This document shows positions 10,280 to 20,015 of a stretch of 21,500 nt of DNA, piece by piece. A program made the position numbers and the translations under genes. Source of the stretch: Branchiostoma floridae (Eukaryota; Chordata; Leptocardii; Amphioxiformes; Branchiostomatidae); the NCBI RefSeq assembly GCF_000003815.2, contig NC_049979.1, positions 32,563,405 to 32,584,904 of the forward strand. The letters are read 5' to 3'. Every line of letters begins with the position of its first letter. Within the stretch, counting starts at the first letter, position 1. The notes below the pieces were generated by a model. The model was not told where the DNA came from and made no database searches. It saw only the letters and a program-made list of their open reading frames with translations.

Positions 10280-10930
10280 ATGGATCGCAGTGCTGTTCAG
10301 ACAATTCGAGTGACCCAGATCTTAACCTTTGTCAAATGGTGAGGAGGCTTTATAAATTACCGTTTCATAACAAGATCTGCTGTTATCATGTTGTTGAAAA
10401 ATCACTAAATATCATCATCGTTTCTACCAGTCTTAAGAAATGAGGCGATTTGACTATTCGATTTACGAAAATACTGTTTAATCAAGTTTAAGACTAGATG
10501 ACTGGGTTCTTAACGGTTGGATAACGCGACATCATAACAACATGCGTGCACAATTGTCTGCAAAGTTGGAGCGTCATGAGATGGTGAAATGTCAATGTGC
10601 ACTGATCTGTCTCCATGGATGAATCACACAATCACTGTCTGACTAACTCAGTGACCTTTGCCAAATGGTTTAGAGACTTTATAAAATATTATGTCTTGAT
10701 TATGTCTGCCTTTGTTCTGTAATGGAGGAATTGCATTTCATGAAAGTCTCTAACTATGAAGAGATATGACTATATAATTCACACAAAAAATTCAGTTGAA
10801 TCGCATTTAGAGCAAATGACTGGGCGGGTTTTTTAACGGTTGAATAACGCCACATTATAATTACCGCGCCACGCCAAAAGTAAAGGTACCCAACTGTCAC
10901 ATTACAGTAGCGTCTCTGTACATCGCCACG
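10280..10930. repeat. Two tandem units of about 325 bp
   Basis: Landmarks repeat at constant spacing: CCTTTGTCAAATGG at 10326 and CCTTTGCCAAATGG at 10654 (328 apart), then TAACGGTTG at 10511 and 10834 (323 apart) followed by similar ATAACGC-CATNATAA text. Identity between units is moderate with small indels. No coding potential is evident. Unit A starts directly at the outer end of the right mariner-like copy. Confidence 0.75.
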
Positions 10931-11539
10931 TAGCACACTGCTACGCTGATTAAAAGTTTGGATTACTCTTTACTCAAGGTTAGTTCCTCACGCTTTTTTT
11001 CTTATTGTCTTGTTACAGGGTAGCAAAAAAAAACAAGTATACCGTCTTGGCAGTGATATTTATGTTCTAAAATCATCGGGAAATGGTCATATGATCCATG
11101 CAAAATTTACCTGGATTCCTCCCGTGAACAACGATTATCCTTGGGTAAATCCTCCATAAAGCCTTAACCATTCCCCAGGACTTTTCGGTAGGGCCATATT
11201 CTTACCATATCTTTTATTAACCGCTACCCATTTAAGGAAGTATATTTATTTCCATACCAAAATTCGCGCGAGTCTACCCTCTATTTTCCCTTTCTTTATA
11301 AAAAAATAGTCCCTTTTGTGGGGATTGTGATAAACCATTTGTAGTAAGTTTTGAGGGTTTTCTCATTAAATTGTCACGTCGTGGCTTTGTTTTGGTCCTA
11401 CTGTCAGATAACAGGGGCAGAAGTAGCAGTAGTGTGATGCATTCTTCATAATTATTTTTCTAGTCTCTGCTTCTTCGGTATACGATAAAAATTTAAATGG
11501 AGGAACTTAATACTTTGTAAATATATTACTAGTCTTCAT
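10931..11539. other. Spacer without a supported feature
   Basis: AT-rich sequence between the two tandem-repeat blocks. It contains homopolymer runs (T near 10995, A near 11025) but no frame or motif that I can support. Confidence 0.5.
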
Positions 11540-12480
11540 GATATATAACGATACTTACGGGAGAGGGTATGGTACTAACCCGTTCACATTACAATTAGAT
11601 TTGATGGAAACAACGAATCATCAAAGGTAGGTCATCGTTCTTAACCACGTTTGATCTTATATAGAGAATAGGATATCAAGTATAAGCCCGTGCTATTTAA
11701 TTCCCACATATAGTGTTGTCTGACAGTTTAGGTTATGTTAGCTTAGTTTTGTTAACTTTTGTCTTTTTCTTCGTCAAGTTACATCAGTGAATTGAATGGC
11801 ACAAATAGTATTGTCACCTTGCACTGATATACCGATTTTGAACGATATATACCACTACAGATAGATAAGAATAGGGGATATCGTACTAACCCGTTCACAT
11901 TACAATTAGGTTTGATGCGAACAACGGACCATCAAAGGTGGGATTTTATTCTGTTTTCGTACTCAACGTTGTTTATCTTGTATTGAGAATGTGGTGTTTA
12001 ATATGACGACAACAGTTTATTGCTACCCGTACCTAGTATTGTATGTTTAGGTTTAGGTATTTTTGAATTTTTTTTATTCCCTGTTTGGTCACGTTACATC
12101 AGCGAACTAAATGACAAATGGTTTTGCCATCTTCACATACACTAATATACTTATTTTGAACGATACTTACCACTATAGATAGATAAGAACAGGGGATATC
12201 GTACTAACCCGTTCACATTACATTTAGATGGAGACAGCGGACCGTCAAAGGTTGTCTATCATTCCTTTTCTGTCCCCAACCAGGCTTTATATTATATTCA
12301 GAATCAATACAGGTCCGTAACAGATTAATCATACGGATAGTGTTATCTGTTTGTTTAAACTTTGAATTTTTTAGTCCTCTGTTTTTATATATACATCAGT
12401 GAATTTAAATGTCACAGATGATACTGTATTCTTCTAAATTATTAAATGCACTAATGGACTGACTTTGAACGATATGGGCT
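11540..12480. repeat. Three tandem units of about 315 bp
   Basis: The block GTACTAACCCGTTCACATTA recurs at 11572, 11883 and 12201 (spacings 311 and 318). In each unit it is followed by an AACNACGGA-type stretch and CATCAAAGG or CGTCAAAGG. Each unit then carries a T-rich stretch, an ACATCAG-GAA block and TTTGAACGATA (about 11836, 12154 and 12463) before the next unit starts. Units 2 and 3 also share AGATAGATAAGAA and GGGGATATC. The middle of each unit is much more diverged than its start, which suggests either uneven constraint or many indels. There is no coding potential. Confidence 0.85.
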
Positions 12481-13343
12481 TTGTAAGAATCATTGATTAG
12501 TATTAAATATAAAATAATATTAGCAAATTAGTAAGAAGGCAAAAGCATTGGCTGCTAATTTGAAATCCACAAGTTTAAACAAATTCGTCGTTTACTATGA
12601 AACTGTTTAGTGAACAGCTTTAAAGTAAAATCACATTATTCTGTATGAAAAGGCAAACATGATTATTGATCTTGTTCCAACTCCCACTTCTCTTCCTCAA
12701 TTTCACATCCCCACTTGTGCTAACTGCACATCCTTTCAGATGCCCCCTGAGCTCACAAAGAGTTTCAAGAGTTCCCCAATCAATTAAAAGGTGTCTCTCA
12801 TTTATGCATATCTTTATTTATGCATTTATACATGTTTCATATTGTAGCTTCATGGTTGAGATCAACTTGAAGCTTAAAAACAGATACAACTGGGCCCTTT
12901 CTTTTCGGGTAGCGTCGATCCAATAGGAACCCAACTGAACACAGACCTCAATTTAATTTAAGAGGAAAGGGCAATCCCGATAACAATTAAGTGCTTCCCG
13001 TTAGCATCCCCAAGAACATTCCATATGGATGATTCACTAAAAAGACGGATAATAAGCTGGGACAGTTCGCAGGTGTACATTACCCCATCCTGGCTCTATT
13101 TGTTTGCTCTATTTTGTCACCATACGTTTGCATATGTTGCGCAATTATCTGCTTTCTCACACTACGTACCGGATACAATAAGGGGGCAAAACTAACTAGG
13201 CAAACTAGCATAGGTAGTCTGATCAGATAGAAACTTGTTTGAATTGTAACATGAAAGTTTTGCCGCAGGCCCCTGAGGATTCCCTCGGTGGCACGTTGGC
13301 CTATGAGCCAAGTAGCTTTTTTCATGTGCGCCCTGGTAACAAT
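12481..13343. other. Spacer without a supported feature
   Basis: AT-rich DNA. Plus- and minus-strand frames of at most about 86 codons (for example 12666-12926 and 13080-13325) show no motif and look like chance. Around 13260-13343 the sequence is richer in GC, but I cannot assign it. Confidence 0.45.
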
Positions 13344-13445
13344 CGGACTTGAATGAATGGTTTATTGGCACCAAACAAGTGTCCATATACATGTTCATAA
13401 CATTGCAGCCATACAAGGCTGAATTGGTGTATGATACATAATGCA
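13344..13445 (-). mobile_element. 5'-truncated LINE 3' end (about 100 bp)
   Basis: Read on the minus strand the fragment contains CAATTCAGCC, a short loop, GGCTGCAATG, then GGTGCCAATAAACC and finishes with ATTCATTC. A stem-loop just before AATAAA and a short tetranucleotide tail at the very end are typical of CR1/L2-type LINEs, which are usually 5'-truncated. The stem CAGCC/GGCTG lies at 13406-13421. The element matches the layout of the insertion at 16932-17164. Confidence 0.6.
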
Positions 13446-14168
13446 TTTAAGATTCATTCAACAATGAAACACTAAAAGATAGTGTGCAATTCTTTAATCT
13501 GGATTATCTGCATTTAAACCGTGTGTAGTTGTCCTCTGTCGTAGTTCCCTGCCATGATTTCAAAGCGATTTCAGCCCTTAATTGAACGCTTGAGGCCTAA
13601 GTTTAGGTTGATTTTTGGCCATTAGAATCTGAATCAAAAGCAAATAATCTCTGATATTGTGAGCGAATCTGATGTTCCTTCTTTTTCAAGGACCACAAAT
13701 CCTTTGTATCGGGGCTTGTTATGATAACTCAAAATCTCGATGTTTTGGGCTGTAGTGATAGGGATTCGCTATACTCAGGGGTTTACCTGTTTAATACACA
13801 TATTTCGGAGCTTTAGGTTTGACTGGTCTTAAGCCCCCTAGCGGGGTTTGTTTACAGTACAGCAGAACTTAGTATAGCTTCAGTATAATAGTATATACAA
13901 TGTTCTTGCTTTCTTTAAATGCTGCAAGCATTTGGGTCAGTGGAGATTTCTTCTATGGTTAAGCCTTTAGTAAATGTGAATTGCATGGCAAAGTTTGGTG
14001 AAATCTTTACTAAGTTGAAATACCTTGTTGCACCAACTTTATAATTTATGAAATGATTTTCTAACATGACACATGTACTCTGCTTGTCATTTAATGTAGT
14101 CCATCTTGATTTGATTATATGGATGACATCCTCTGGGAACTCCAAAACTGATGCAAATGAGCGAATTA
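13446..14168. other. Spacer, possibly containing a decayed DNA-transposon end
   Basis: No gene is visible. Around 13705-13795 the sequence contains ACTCAAAATCTCGATG, GATAGGGATTCGCTATA and GGGGTTTACCTGT. Its complement resembles the CAGT...ACC...CGATATA.CGAA pattern of some pogo/Tigger-type terminal repeats. No partner end was found, so this is only a suggestion. Confidence 0.3.
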
Positions 14169-14205
14169 AAAAAAAAAAGTTTGCCCCCCCCCACCCCCAA
14201 AAAAG
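14168..14205. repeat. Simple-sequence tract: A-run then C-run
   Basis: A run of about eleven A, a short GTTTG, a run of about ten C, then ACCCCC and six A. It is a low-complexity purine/pyrimidine tract likely to vary in length, and errors in the raw sequence are plausible here. Confidence 0.85.
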
Positions 14206-14303
14206 TTGCCTTCAGTATAAAATCAAAGTGACCAGGGAGGTTAAACATAGGACTAAACACACATAGTATGGTATACCAACAGTTAGGTGTAGGGACCAGT
14301 ACA

Positions 14304-14780
14304 TCACATGGTTGCAAAACATTTCTTCTTCTTCTTGGACCAATCCGAAAAAAATAGACCTATATGAAGACCAAGAAGACAACAAGAGCGAAGGCAAGTA
14401 GAGTTTATAGTCAATTGTACCAAGTTTCTACAGTCAAAGGTACAGAGACAGTTAGCCTTTATTACATAGAGATGGGATTCTAGAATGCCAGTGGGAGACC
14501 AATAATCCTCCGAAGAGTTTCCTTTGTAGCAAAATTGACCAATTGCCATTGTATTGACATTTCTGAAGTTTCCACGGACAATCAGGTCCAGGTTCAGGTC
14601 CGGACCTGGAAATGATCCTCTGGACCTGAATTTTTTGTACTGGTACCTCCCCCTACTAACAATAGATCTTTTGTGTGAGAACAAGATATTTTTGTAAAGA
14701 CATACGTCATAGCTATCGGCAAACATTGACCATTTTTCGAAAAAAATTCTATCCTTATTTGGGTGCAGAAACTTTTTCAA
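14304..14780 (-). other. Unassigned 158-codon open frame, probably chance
   Basis: This is the longest open frame outside the retrotransposons. It carries no recognisable domain. Its middle translates the nested palindrome (giving FPGPDLNLDL), and its end is a run of lysines encoded by the complement of a CTTCTTCTT repeat. The protein is Cys-containing with no signal peptide. Crossing such repeats argues against a real protein, but a decayed transposon gene cannot be excluded. Confidence 0.15.
14583..14628. repeat. Nested palindrome built from four CAGGTCC/GGACCTG half-sites
   Basis: A perfect 14-bp palindrome, CAGGTCCGGACCTG, lies at 14595-14608. It is flanked by an outer pair, CAGGTCCA at 14583-14590 and TGGACCTG at 14621-14628, which are exact reverse complements. 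The whole could extrude as a nested hairpin. The local GC content is far above the surroundings. It may be the core of a foldback-type element or a clustered binding site. Confidence 0.85.
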
Positions 14781-15316
14781 AATAATGTACCCATACTGCT
14801 TGTAAGTAAAGCTTTATTTGCAAATTTAGGCAAGAATAGCCTTTTTCTTCATCAAGACATCAAAACTTTCGATACAGGGTTTGATTGTCTTTGAACAAAC
14901 TTTTTATATGCGGAAGCAATTTCTCTTATATATAAATATTCACCTTCATTGTCGTTAAAGCCTTATTCCCTGTGTGCTGCTGTTCACTGCAATGAAATAA
15001 GACGTCTCTAAAGGAGCTACGATTTTTCTTTGAACAAACTCTTATTCCACAACATGAAGGCTGAATTTCGCTTTGACTCCCAGACTTCTTCTCAAACGGT
15101 GCGAGATGACATCCTGAATTGGAGAGCAATTTAAAAAACATAAATCAGCCTTTAAAATTATGAGAAAACAAAAACAACTTGTAATACTTACACTTAGATA
15201 CCTAAGATAGATACGAACGTTACGTTATTCTCCCAACATTTAACTTTGTCAACGGTTTTCAAATACTTCACATTAAATGTTTTGACTATTTACTATATTC
15301 CAATATGTTTTGACGT
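14781..15316. other. Spacer before the satellite
   Basis: AT-rich sequence. A TCTTTGAACAAACT block occurs twice (about 14889 and 15028), suggesting a small local duplication. A minus-strand frame of 71 codons (15141-14926) is Ser- and Cys-rich with no known motif. Nothing is assignable. Confidence 0.45.
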
Positions 15317-16931
15317 ACAGAACCCGTGTGTTTGTTATGCCATGTCTCTTAGATATAAGATTTAAAGTTTAGAGAGAATGCTCCTATTTTTTCGGAACCT
15401 GTGAGTTTGTATTAGCCACATCTGTAAGATTTTAAGTGTAAGGTTTGGAGAAAATCATCCGTTTTTTTTTCTCGGAACATTTGTGCTTGTATCAACCCTG
15501 GTTGTAAGATGTAAAATGTAAGGTTTGGAGCAAACCCTCAATTTTCTATAACATTTGTGTTTTAAACAGCCCTGCCTATAAGATCTAAAGTGCCGGGTTT
15601 GTTTCGAAACCTAAAATAGTTGACTCTGTAAGAATAAAAGAGTGATGCTTGGATTAAGTCCTCCGTTTTTCAAATAACCTGTGTGTTTGTAAAAGCAGTG
15701 TCTGTAAGATGTAAAGTGTCAGGTCTGTAAGGATATATTTTTTTTCGTGGATTCGAAGTGTTTGTAAGGTTTGGAGTAAATCATTCGTTTCTTTTTAACA
15801 TGTGTGTTTTAAATAGCTCTGTCGGTAAGATCTCAAGTGCAATGTTTGGAGAAAATCCTTCCCTTTTTTGGAACATGTTAGTTTGAAATTGCAGTAACCG
15901 TACGATATAAATTGCAAGTTTCGAAGAAAATCCTCTGTTTTCCTCTCGGAACCTGTGTGTTTGAAAAAAAAGTTGTTTCTGTAAGATGTAAAGTGCAAGG
16001 TTGGGAATTTTTTTTTCTCGGAACCTGTGTGTTTGTAATAGCCGTGATCTTACTATGTAAAATGCATGGTTTGGAAAAAAAAATTATTCATTTTTTTCTC
16101 GTAAGCTGTATGTTTGTAATAAGCGTGTCTTTAAAGTACAAGGTTTGGAGAAAATTCTTCGTTTTTTTTTATCGCCGCCTGTATGTTTGTAATAGTCATG
16201 TCTGTAAGATGTAAAGCGTAAGGTTTAGAAAAAATCCTCAGCTTTTTTTTCTGAACCTGTGTGTTTTGTAATAGCCGTGGCGGTCATATGTAAAGTGTAA
16301 GTTTTGGAAAAAAATTGTCGTTTTTTTTCGAAACTTTTTTGTTTGTAATAACCCTGATGTCAAATGTAAGATTAGGAGAAATCCTCTTTTTTTTCTCCGA
16401 AACTGTGTGTTCGTAATAGCCGTGTATGTAAGATGTAAAGTGCATTGTTTGAAGCAATCCTCCATTTCTTTTGTAACGCGTGTTATAAAAAGCACTGTCT
16501 GTAAGATTTAATGTGCCCGGTTTGGACAAAATCTACCGTTTTTTTCTATGAACCTGTCTGTTTTTAATAGCAGTATCTGTGTGTTTGTAATAGCCATTTC
16601 TGTAGAATAAGAAATGAAAAGTGTGAAGAAAATCTTTTTTCCTTGGAGTGTTTATAATAGCCGTGTCTGAAAGATTTAATGTGTTGTCATGTGGTGTCTG
16701 TAATATAGTGCAAGGTTTGGAGAAAATCCTAAGTTTTTTTTTCCCTCGGAAACTGTGTGTTTGTAATCGTTTCTTCTGTAAGATACAAAGTGAAGAAAAT
16801 CTTTTTTTTCTATACACCTATGTGTTTGTAATAGCCGTGCGGAATGATTTAAAATGTATGGTTTTGAAAAATCCTCTGTTTTTTTTTCTCGGAAACTGTG
16901 TCTTTCAAATAGCAGTTTCTGTAAAATACCA

Positions 16932-17164
16932 ATTCTATATAGAGTTGTTTATTGCTGTCCCAACAACCCCTAAATACATCGCAGCGCCCTAAGGCGCTGA
17001 ATTGCGCATTAAGGCATTAAAATATTTACACATATATCAAAAACTTAACATGGTAAAGCAGTTAGACTAACATTATAAAGGCTTACAATCGTATCGCATA
17101 AGTTACAATCGTTTGTAATCGTAAAGCACAAATTTTGTTTGTTTGACTAATTAACAATCTATTT
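16932..17164 (-). mobile_element. LINE 3' end inserted within the satellite
   Basis: The satellite pattern stops after about 16931 and resumes at 17165 with CAAGGTTGGGAG. Between these points the minus strand contains GCAATTCAG, a strong stem-loop (CAGCGCC at 16982-16988 pairing with GGCGCTG at 16993-16999, loop of 4), then GCGATGTATTTAGG and CAGCAATAAACAAC. The layout of stem-loop then AATAAA equals that of the fragment at 13344-13445. Possible imperfect target duplications are CAATTCTAT (16930-16938) and CAATCTAT (17155-17162). The fragment is non-coding and 5'-truncated. Confidence 0.65.
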
Positions 17165-17709
17165 CAAGGTTGGGAGAGAAAAAAATACAAGGTTAGGAGA
17201 GAAGTCCTCCTTTTTTTCTCGCAGCTTGTATGTTTGTAATAGCTGTATCTGCAGTGTAAGATGGAAAGTGCAGGGTTTTGAGAAAGTCTTCCATTTTTCC
17301 TTGGAACTCGTTTGTTTGTTATAGCTGTGTCTGTAAGATGTAAAATGTAAAGTTTGGAGACAATCATCGTTTTTTTACCAGGAAGATGATTCTTTCTAAT
17401 AGCCTTGCCTGTAAGATTAAAAGAACAGTGTTTGGAGAAAATCATCTTCTTTTTCTTAGTACCTGTCTGTTGGTAATAGCCATGACTGTGAGATGTAAAG
17501 TGAAAATTCTGGTGAAAATCCTTCCTATATTTTCTTGGAACCTGTTAGTTTGTAATAGCAGTGACTGTTAGATATAATGTTCAAGGTTCGAAGAAAATCC
17601 TCAATTTCCCCTCGGAACCTGTGTGTTTAAAATAGTTGTTTCTGTAAGATATGAAGTGCAAGGTTTGGAGAAAATCCCCCCTTTTTTTCTCGAATCCTGT
17701 CTGTTTGTA

Positions 17710-19830
17710 ATTGTGAGTATAAGGTTTGGAAGAATTCCTGCGATTCTTTTCTGAACCTATGTGTTTGTAATAGCCATGACTCTAAGATGTAAAGTGTAAG
17801 GTTTTGAGAAAATCCTTCGTTTTCCTTCCACCGAACCAGTGTGTTTAAAAAAGCCGTGTCTGCGTGATATAAAGCTCGGGTTTGGGAAAAATCCTCTTTT
17901 TTTAAATCTGCGTTTCTATAGCTAATAGCCGTGACTGTAAGATGTAAAATGCAAGGTTTTGAGAAAATACTCCTTTTTTTTCTCGGAACTTGTGTGTTTG
18001 AAATTGCCGTCGCTGAATGATTTAAAGTGCAAGTTTTTGAAAAATCCTCCGTTTTTTCTCTGAACCTGTAAGTTTGTATAAGCCATGTATGTAAGATGTA
18101 AAGGTTAAGGTTTTGTGAAATCCTCCTTTTTTTCTCGGAACATGTGTGTTTGTAATTGCCGTGTCTGTATGATATAAAGTACCAGGTTTGGAAAAATCAT
18201 CCTTTTTTTTCTCGCAGCCTGTGTGTTTATAACAGCCATGTTTTTACAATGTTACGTGAAAAGTTTTGGGAACGTCTGTTTTTTTCTCACAGCCTCTGTA
18301 TTCTAATAGCCGTGTCTGTCTGAATATCACGGCGCAGGTTTGACAAAAACTACTCCCGTTTTTTTCTTAAGAACCTGTGCGTTTCTAAAAAGCTGTGTCT
18401 GTACCATTGAAAGTGTTCGTCGAAAAATCTCCTTTTTTTCTTGGAGCCTATGTGTTTATAATTATGAGCCGTGTCTCTCAGATGTAAAATGTGAGGTTCG
18501 GAGAAAATCCATTGTTTTTATTTTTGGTCGTGTCTCTAAGATAAGAAATGAATAGTGTGGAGAAAACCGTTTTTCTTTGAAACTGTGTTTATGATAGCCT
18601 TGTCTGACAGATTTAATGTACAAGGTTTTGGGAAATTCCCTTTTTTCTAGCTTGTGTGTTTGTAAAACTGGTGTCTGTAAGATATAAAGTGCAAGTTTTT
18701 AGACAAAATCCTCCGTTTTATTTTATTTTCTTGTTTTTTTCTCGGAACCTGTGTGTTTGTATTAGCCATGTCGGTAAGATGTAAAGTGTAAGGTTTTGAC
18801 AAAATCCTCCTTTTTTCCCCGTAACTTGTGTGTTTGTAGTTAACGTGTCTGTAAGATATAAAATACAATGTTTGGAGAAAAATCTCGCAGCCTGTTTGCT
18901 TATGATAACCGTGTTTTTAATATGTAAAGTCTTTTTTCTAAGAGCCTCTGTATTTGTAATTGCCGTATTTATCTAATAGCCATGACTGTAAGAACTATAA
19001 AGTGTAAATTTTGGAGAAAATCCACTGTTTTCTTCCTCCAACCCCATGTGTTTAAAAAAGCCTTGTCTTCATGATATAATGCGCGGGTTTGGGAATTTTT
19101 CTAAAAGACGTGTCTGTAAGATTAAAAGTACAGAGTTGGAGGAAAACTTTTTTTTTTCTTGGAGCCTGTGTGTTTGTGAAAGCCGTGTTTCTCAGATGAA
19201 AAACATAAGGTTTGAAGAAAATCCACCGTTGTTTTTTTCTTTTAGCCGTGTCTCTAAGATAAGAAATGAAAAATGTGGAGACAACCTTTTTTTCTTGGAG
19301 ACTGTGTTTTTACGTTAGCCTTGTCTAAATGATTTAATGTACAAGGTTTGTAATAGCCGTGACTGTAAGATTTTTAAAACATTCCTGCGATTTTTTCCGA
19401 ACCTGTGTGTTTGTAATAGCCATAACTGTAAGATGTAAAGTGTAAGGTTGCAAGGAAATCCCTCATTTTCCATCTTTGAACCCGTCTGCTTAAAAAAAGC
19501 CGTGTCTGTATGATGTGAAGCGCGTGTTTTGAAAAAAAATTCGGAACCTGTGTGTGTGTATTAGCCATGTCTGTAAGATGTAAGGTTTAGAGAAAATCCT
19601 CTTTTTTTCCTCGAAACCTGTGTGTTTTGTAATTGCCGTTTTTGTAAGATACAAGGTTCAAGGTGTGGAGAAAAATCATCCGTTTATTCTCGCAGCATGT
19701 GTGTTTATTATAGCCGTGTTTTTAAAATGAAAGGTTTCCGAAACGTCTTTTTTTTTTCTCACAGCCTCTGTATTTGTAATAGCCGTGCCTGTATAATGTA
19801 AAAAGCAAGGTTTGGAGAAAATCCTCTGTT
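17710..19830. repeat. Higher-order repeat organisation in the right half of the satellite
   Basis: Specific monomer variants recur in the same order. One run (a monomer with ATTAGCCATGT, one with AATTGCCGTGTCTG, one starting CTCGCAGCCTGTG with GTTTTTA, then AGCCTCTGTAT) begins near 18062, 18745 and 19541. The AGCCTCTGTAT variant lies at 18291, 18943 and 19763. Another run (ATTCCTGCGATT, GAACC, AATAGCCATGACT, then TTTAAAAAAGCC with GCGGGTTT or similar) appears near 17735-17890, partly near 18974-19095, and again near 19380-19520. A variant with TCTCTAAGATAAGAAATGA occurs at 18533 and 19251. Such order conservation means that multi-monomer blocks were duplicated. Confidence 0.7.
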
Positions 19831-20015
19831 TCCATTTCCTTTATTGATTCACAACATAACAGACATACACATTGTGGTAGCCTGAATGGCGTTGGAATGT
19901 ACAACAGGCATATGGCCTGCTCCGTCCGCATATATACATAAGAACGATATAAAATTACGCAAAAAAGTATACAACTCTAACAATTGAGTACCATCATTAC
20001 CACCATCATTACAAG
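19831..20015 (-). other. 3' untranslated region of the LINE with polyadenylation signal
   Basis: From the TAG stop to the satellite junction. On the minus strand it has a short repeat of AATGATGGT type, GGCCATATGCC, CCATTCAGGCTACCACAATG, and ends with GTGAATCAATAAAGGAAATG. AATAAA lies about 10-20 bases from the junction. LINE reverse transcription starts at this end, so it defines the insertion side. The CATTCAGGCT...AATGT order resembles the stem-loop ends at 13.4 and 16.9 kb, but no comparable stem is preserved. Confidence 0.65.

Larger units (their letters stand above)
15317..19830. repeat. Degenerate satellite array, monomer about 77 bp, roughly 55 copies
   Basis: A unit of about 70-80 bp repeats through the whole interval. 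Its landmarks in order are GGAACCTGTGTGTTTG, then AATAGCCGTGTCTGTAAGAT, then AAAGTG, then CAAGGTTTGGAGAAAATCC, then a T-run of about 6-10 ending CTC. Examples start near 15396, 15472, 15672, 15944, 16016, 16250, 17533, 17617, 17984 and 18748. Copies differ by many substitutions and by T-run length, and some are shortened, so the array is old or under little homogenisation. Weak open frames on the minus strand come from the unit being near 78 bp (26 codons) and are not evidence of a gene. A retrotransposon fragment interrupts it at 16932-17164, and its right edge is the 3' end of a LINE. Confidence 0.92.

Noticed and set aside
9425-10600. GTGAAATTTCAATG just left of the mariner-like pair resembles GTGAAATGTCAATG at the end of the first 325-bp unit, as if the pair had inserted between tandem units
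   Set aside because: The similarity is limited to about 14 bases and the expected upstream landmarks of a unit are absent, so chance is as likely.
15317-19830. Satellite read as a CRISPR-like array
   Set aside because: Units are continuous and degenerate with no alternation of identical repeats and unique spacers, and the context is eukaryotic.
15317-19830. Each monomer contains CTGTAAGA, resembling a 5' splice donor
   Set aside because: A short donor-like match is expected by chance and no acceptor AG after the pyrimidine tract is conserved. There is no sign of exons between.
15795-19931. Many minus-strand open frames across the satellite with a repeating peptide pattern (such as LHFTSYRHGYYKHT then basic residues)
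   Set aside because: The monomer is near 78 bp, which is 26 codons, so any frame free of stops repeats by arithmetic. The frames are broken every few monomers, have no common start, and follow the DNA repeat exactly. I treat them as artefacts of the satellite.
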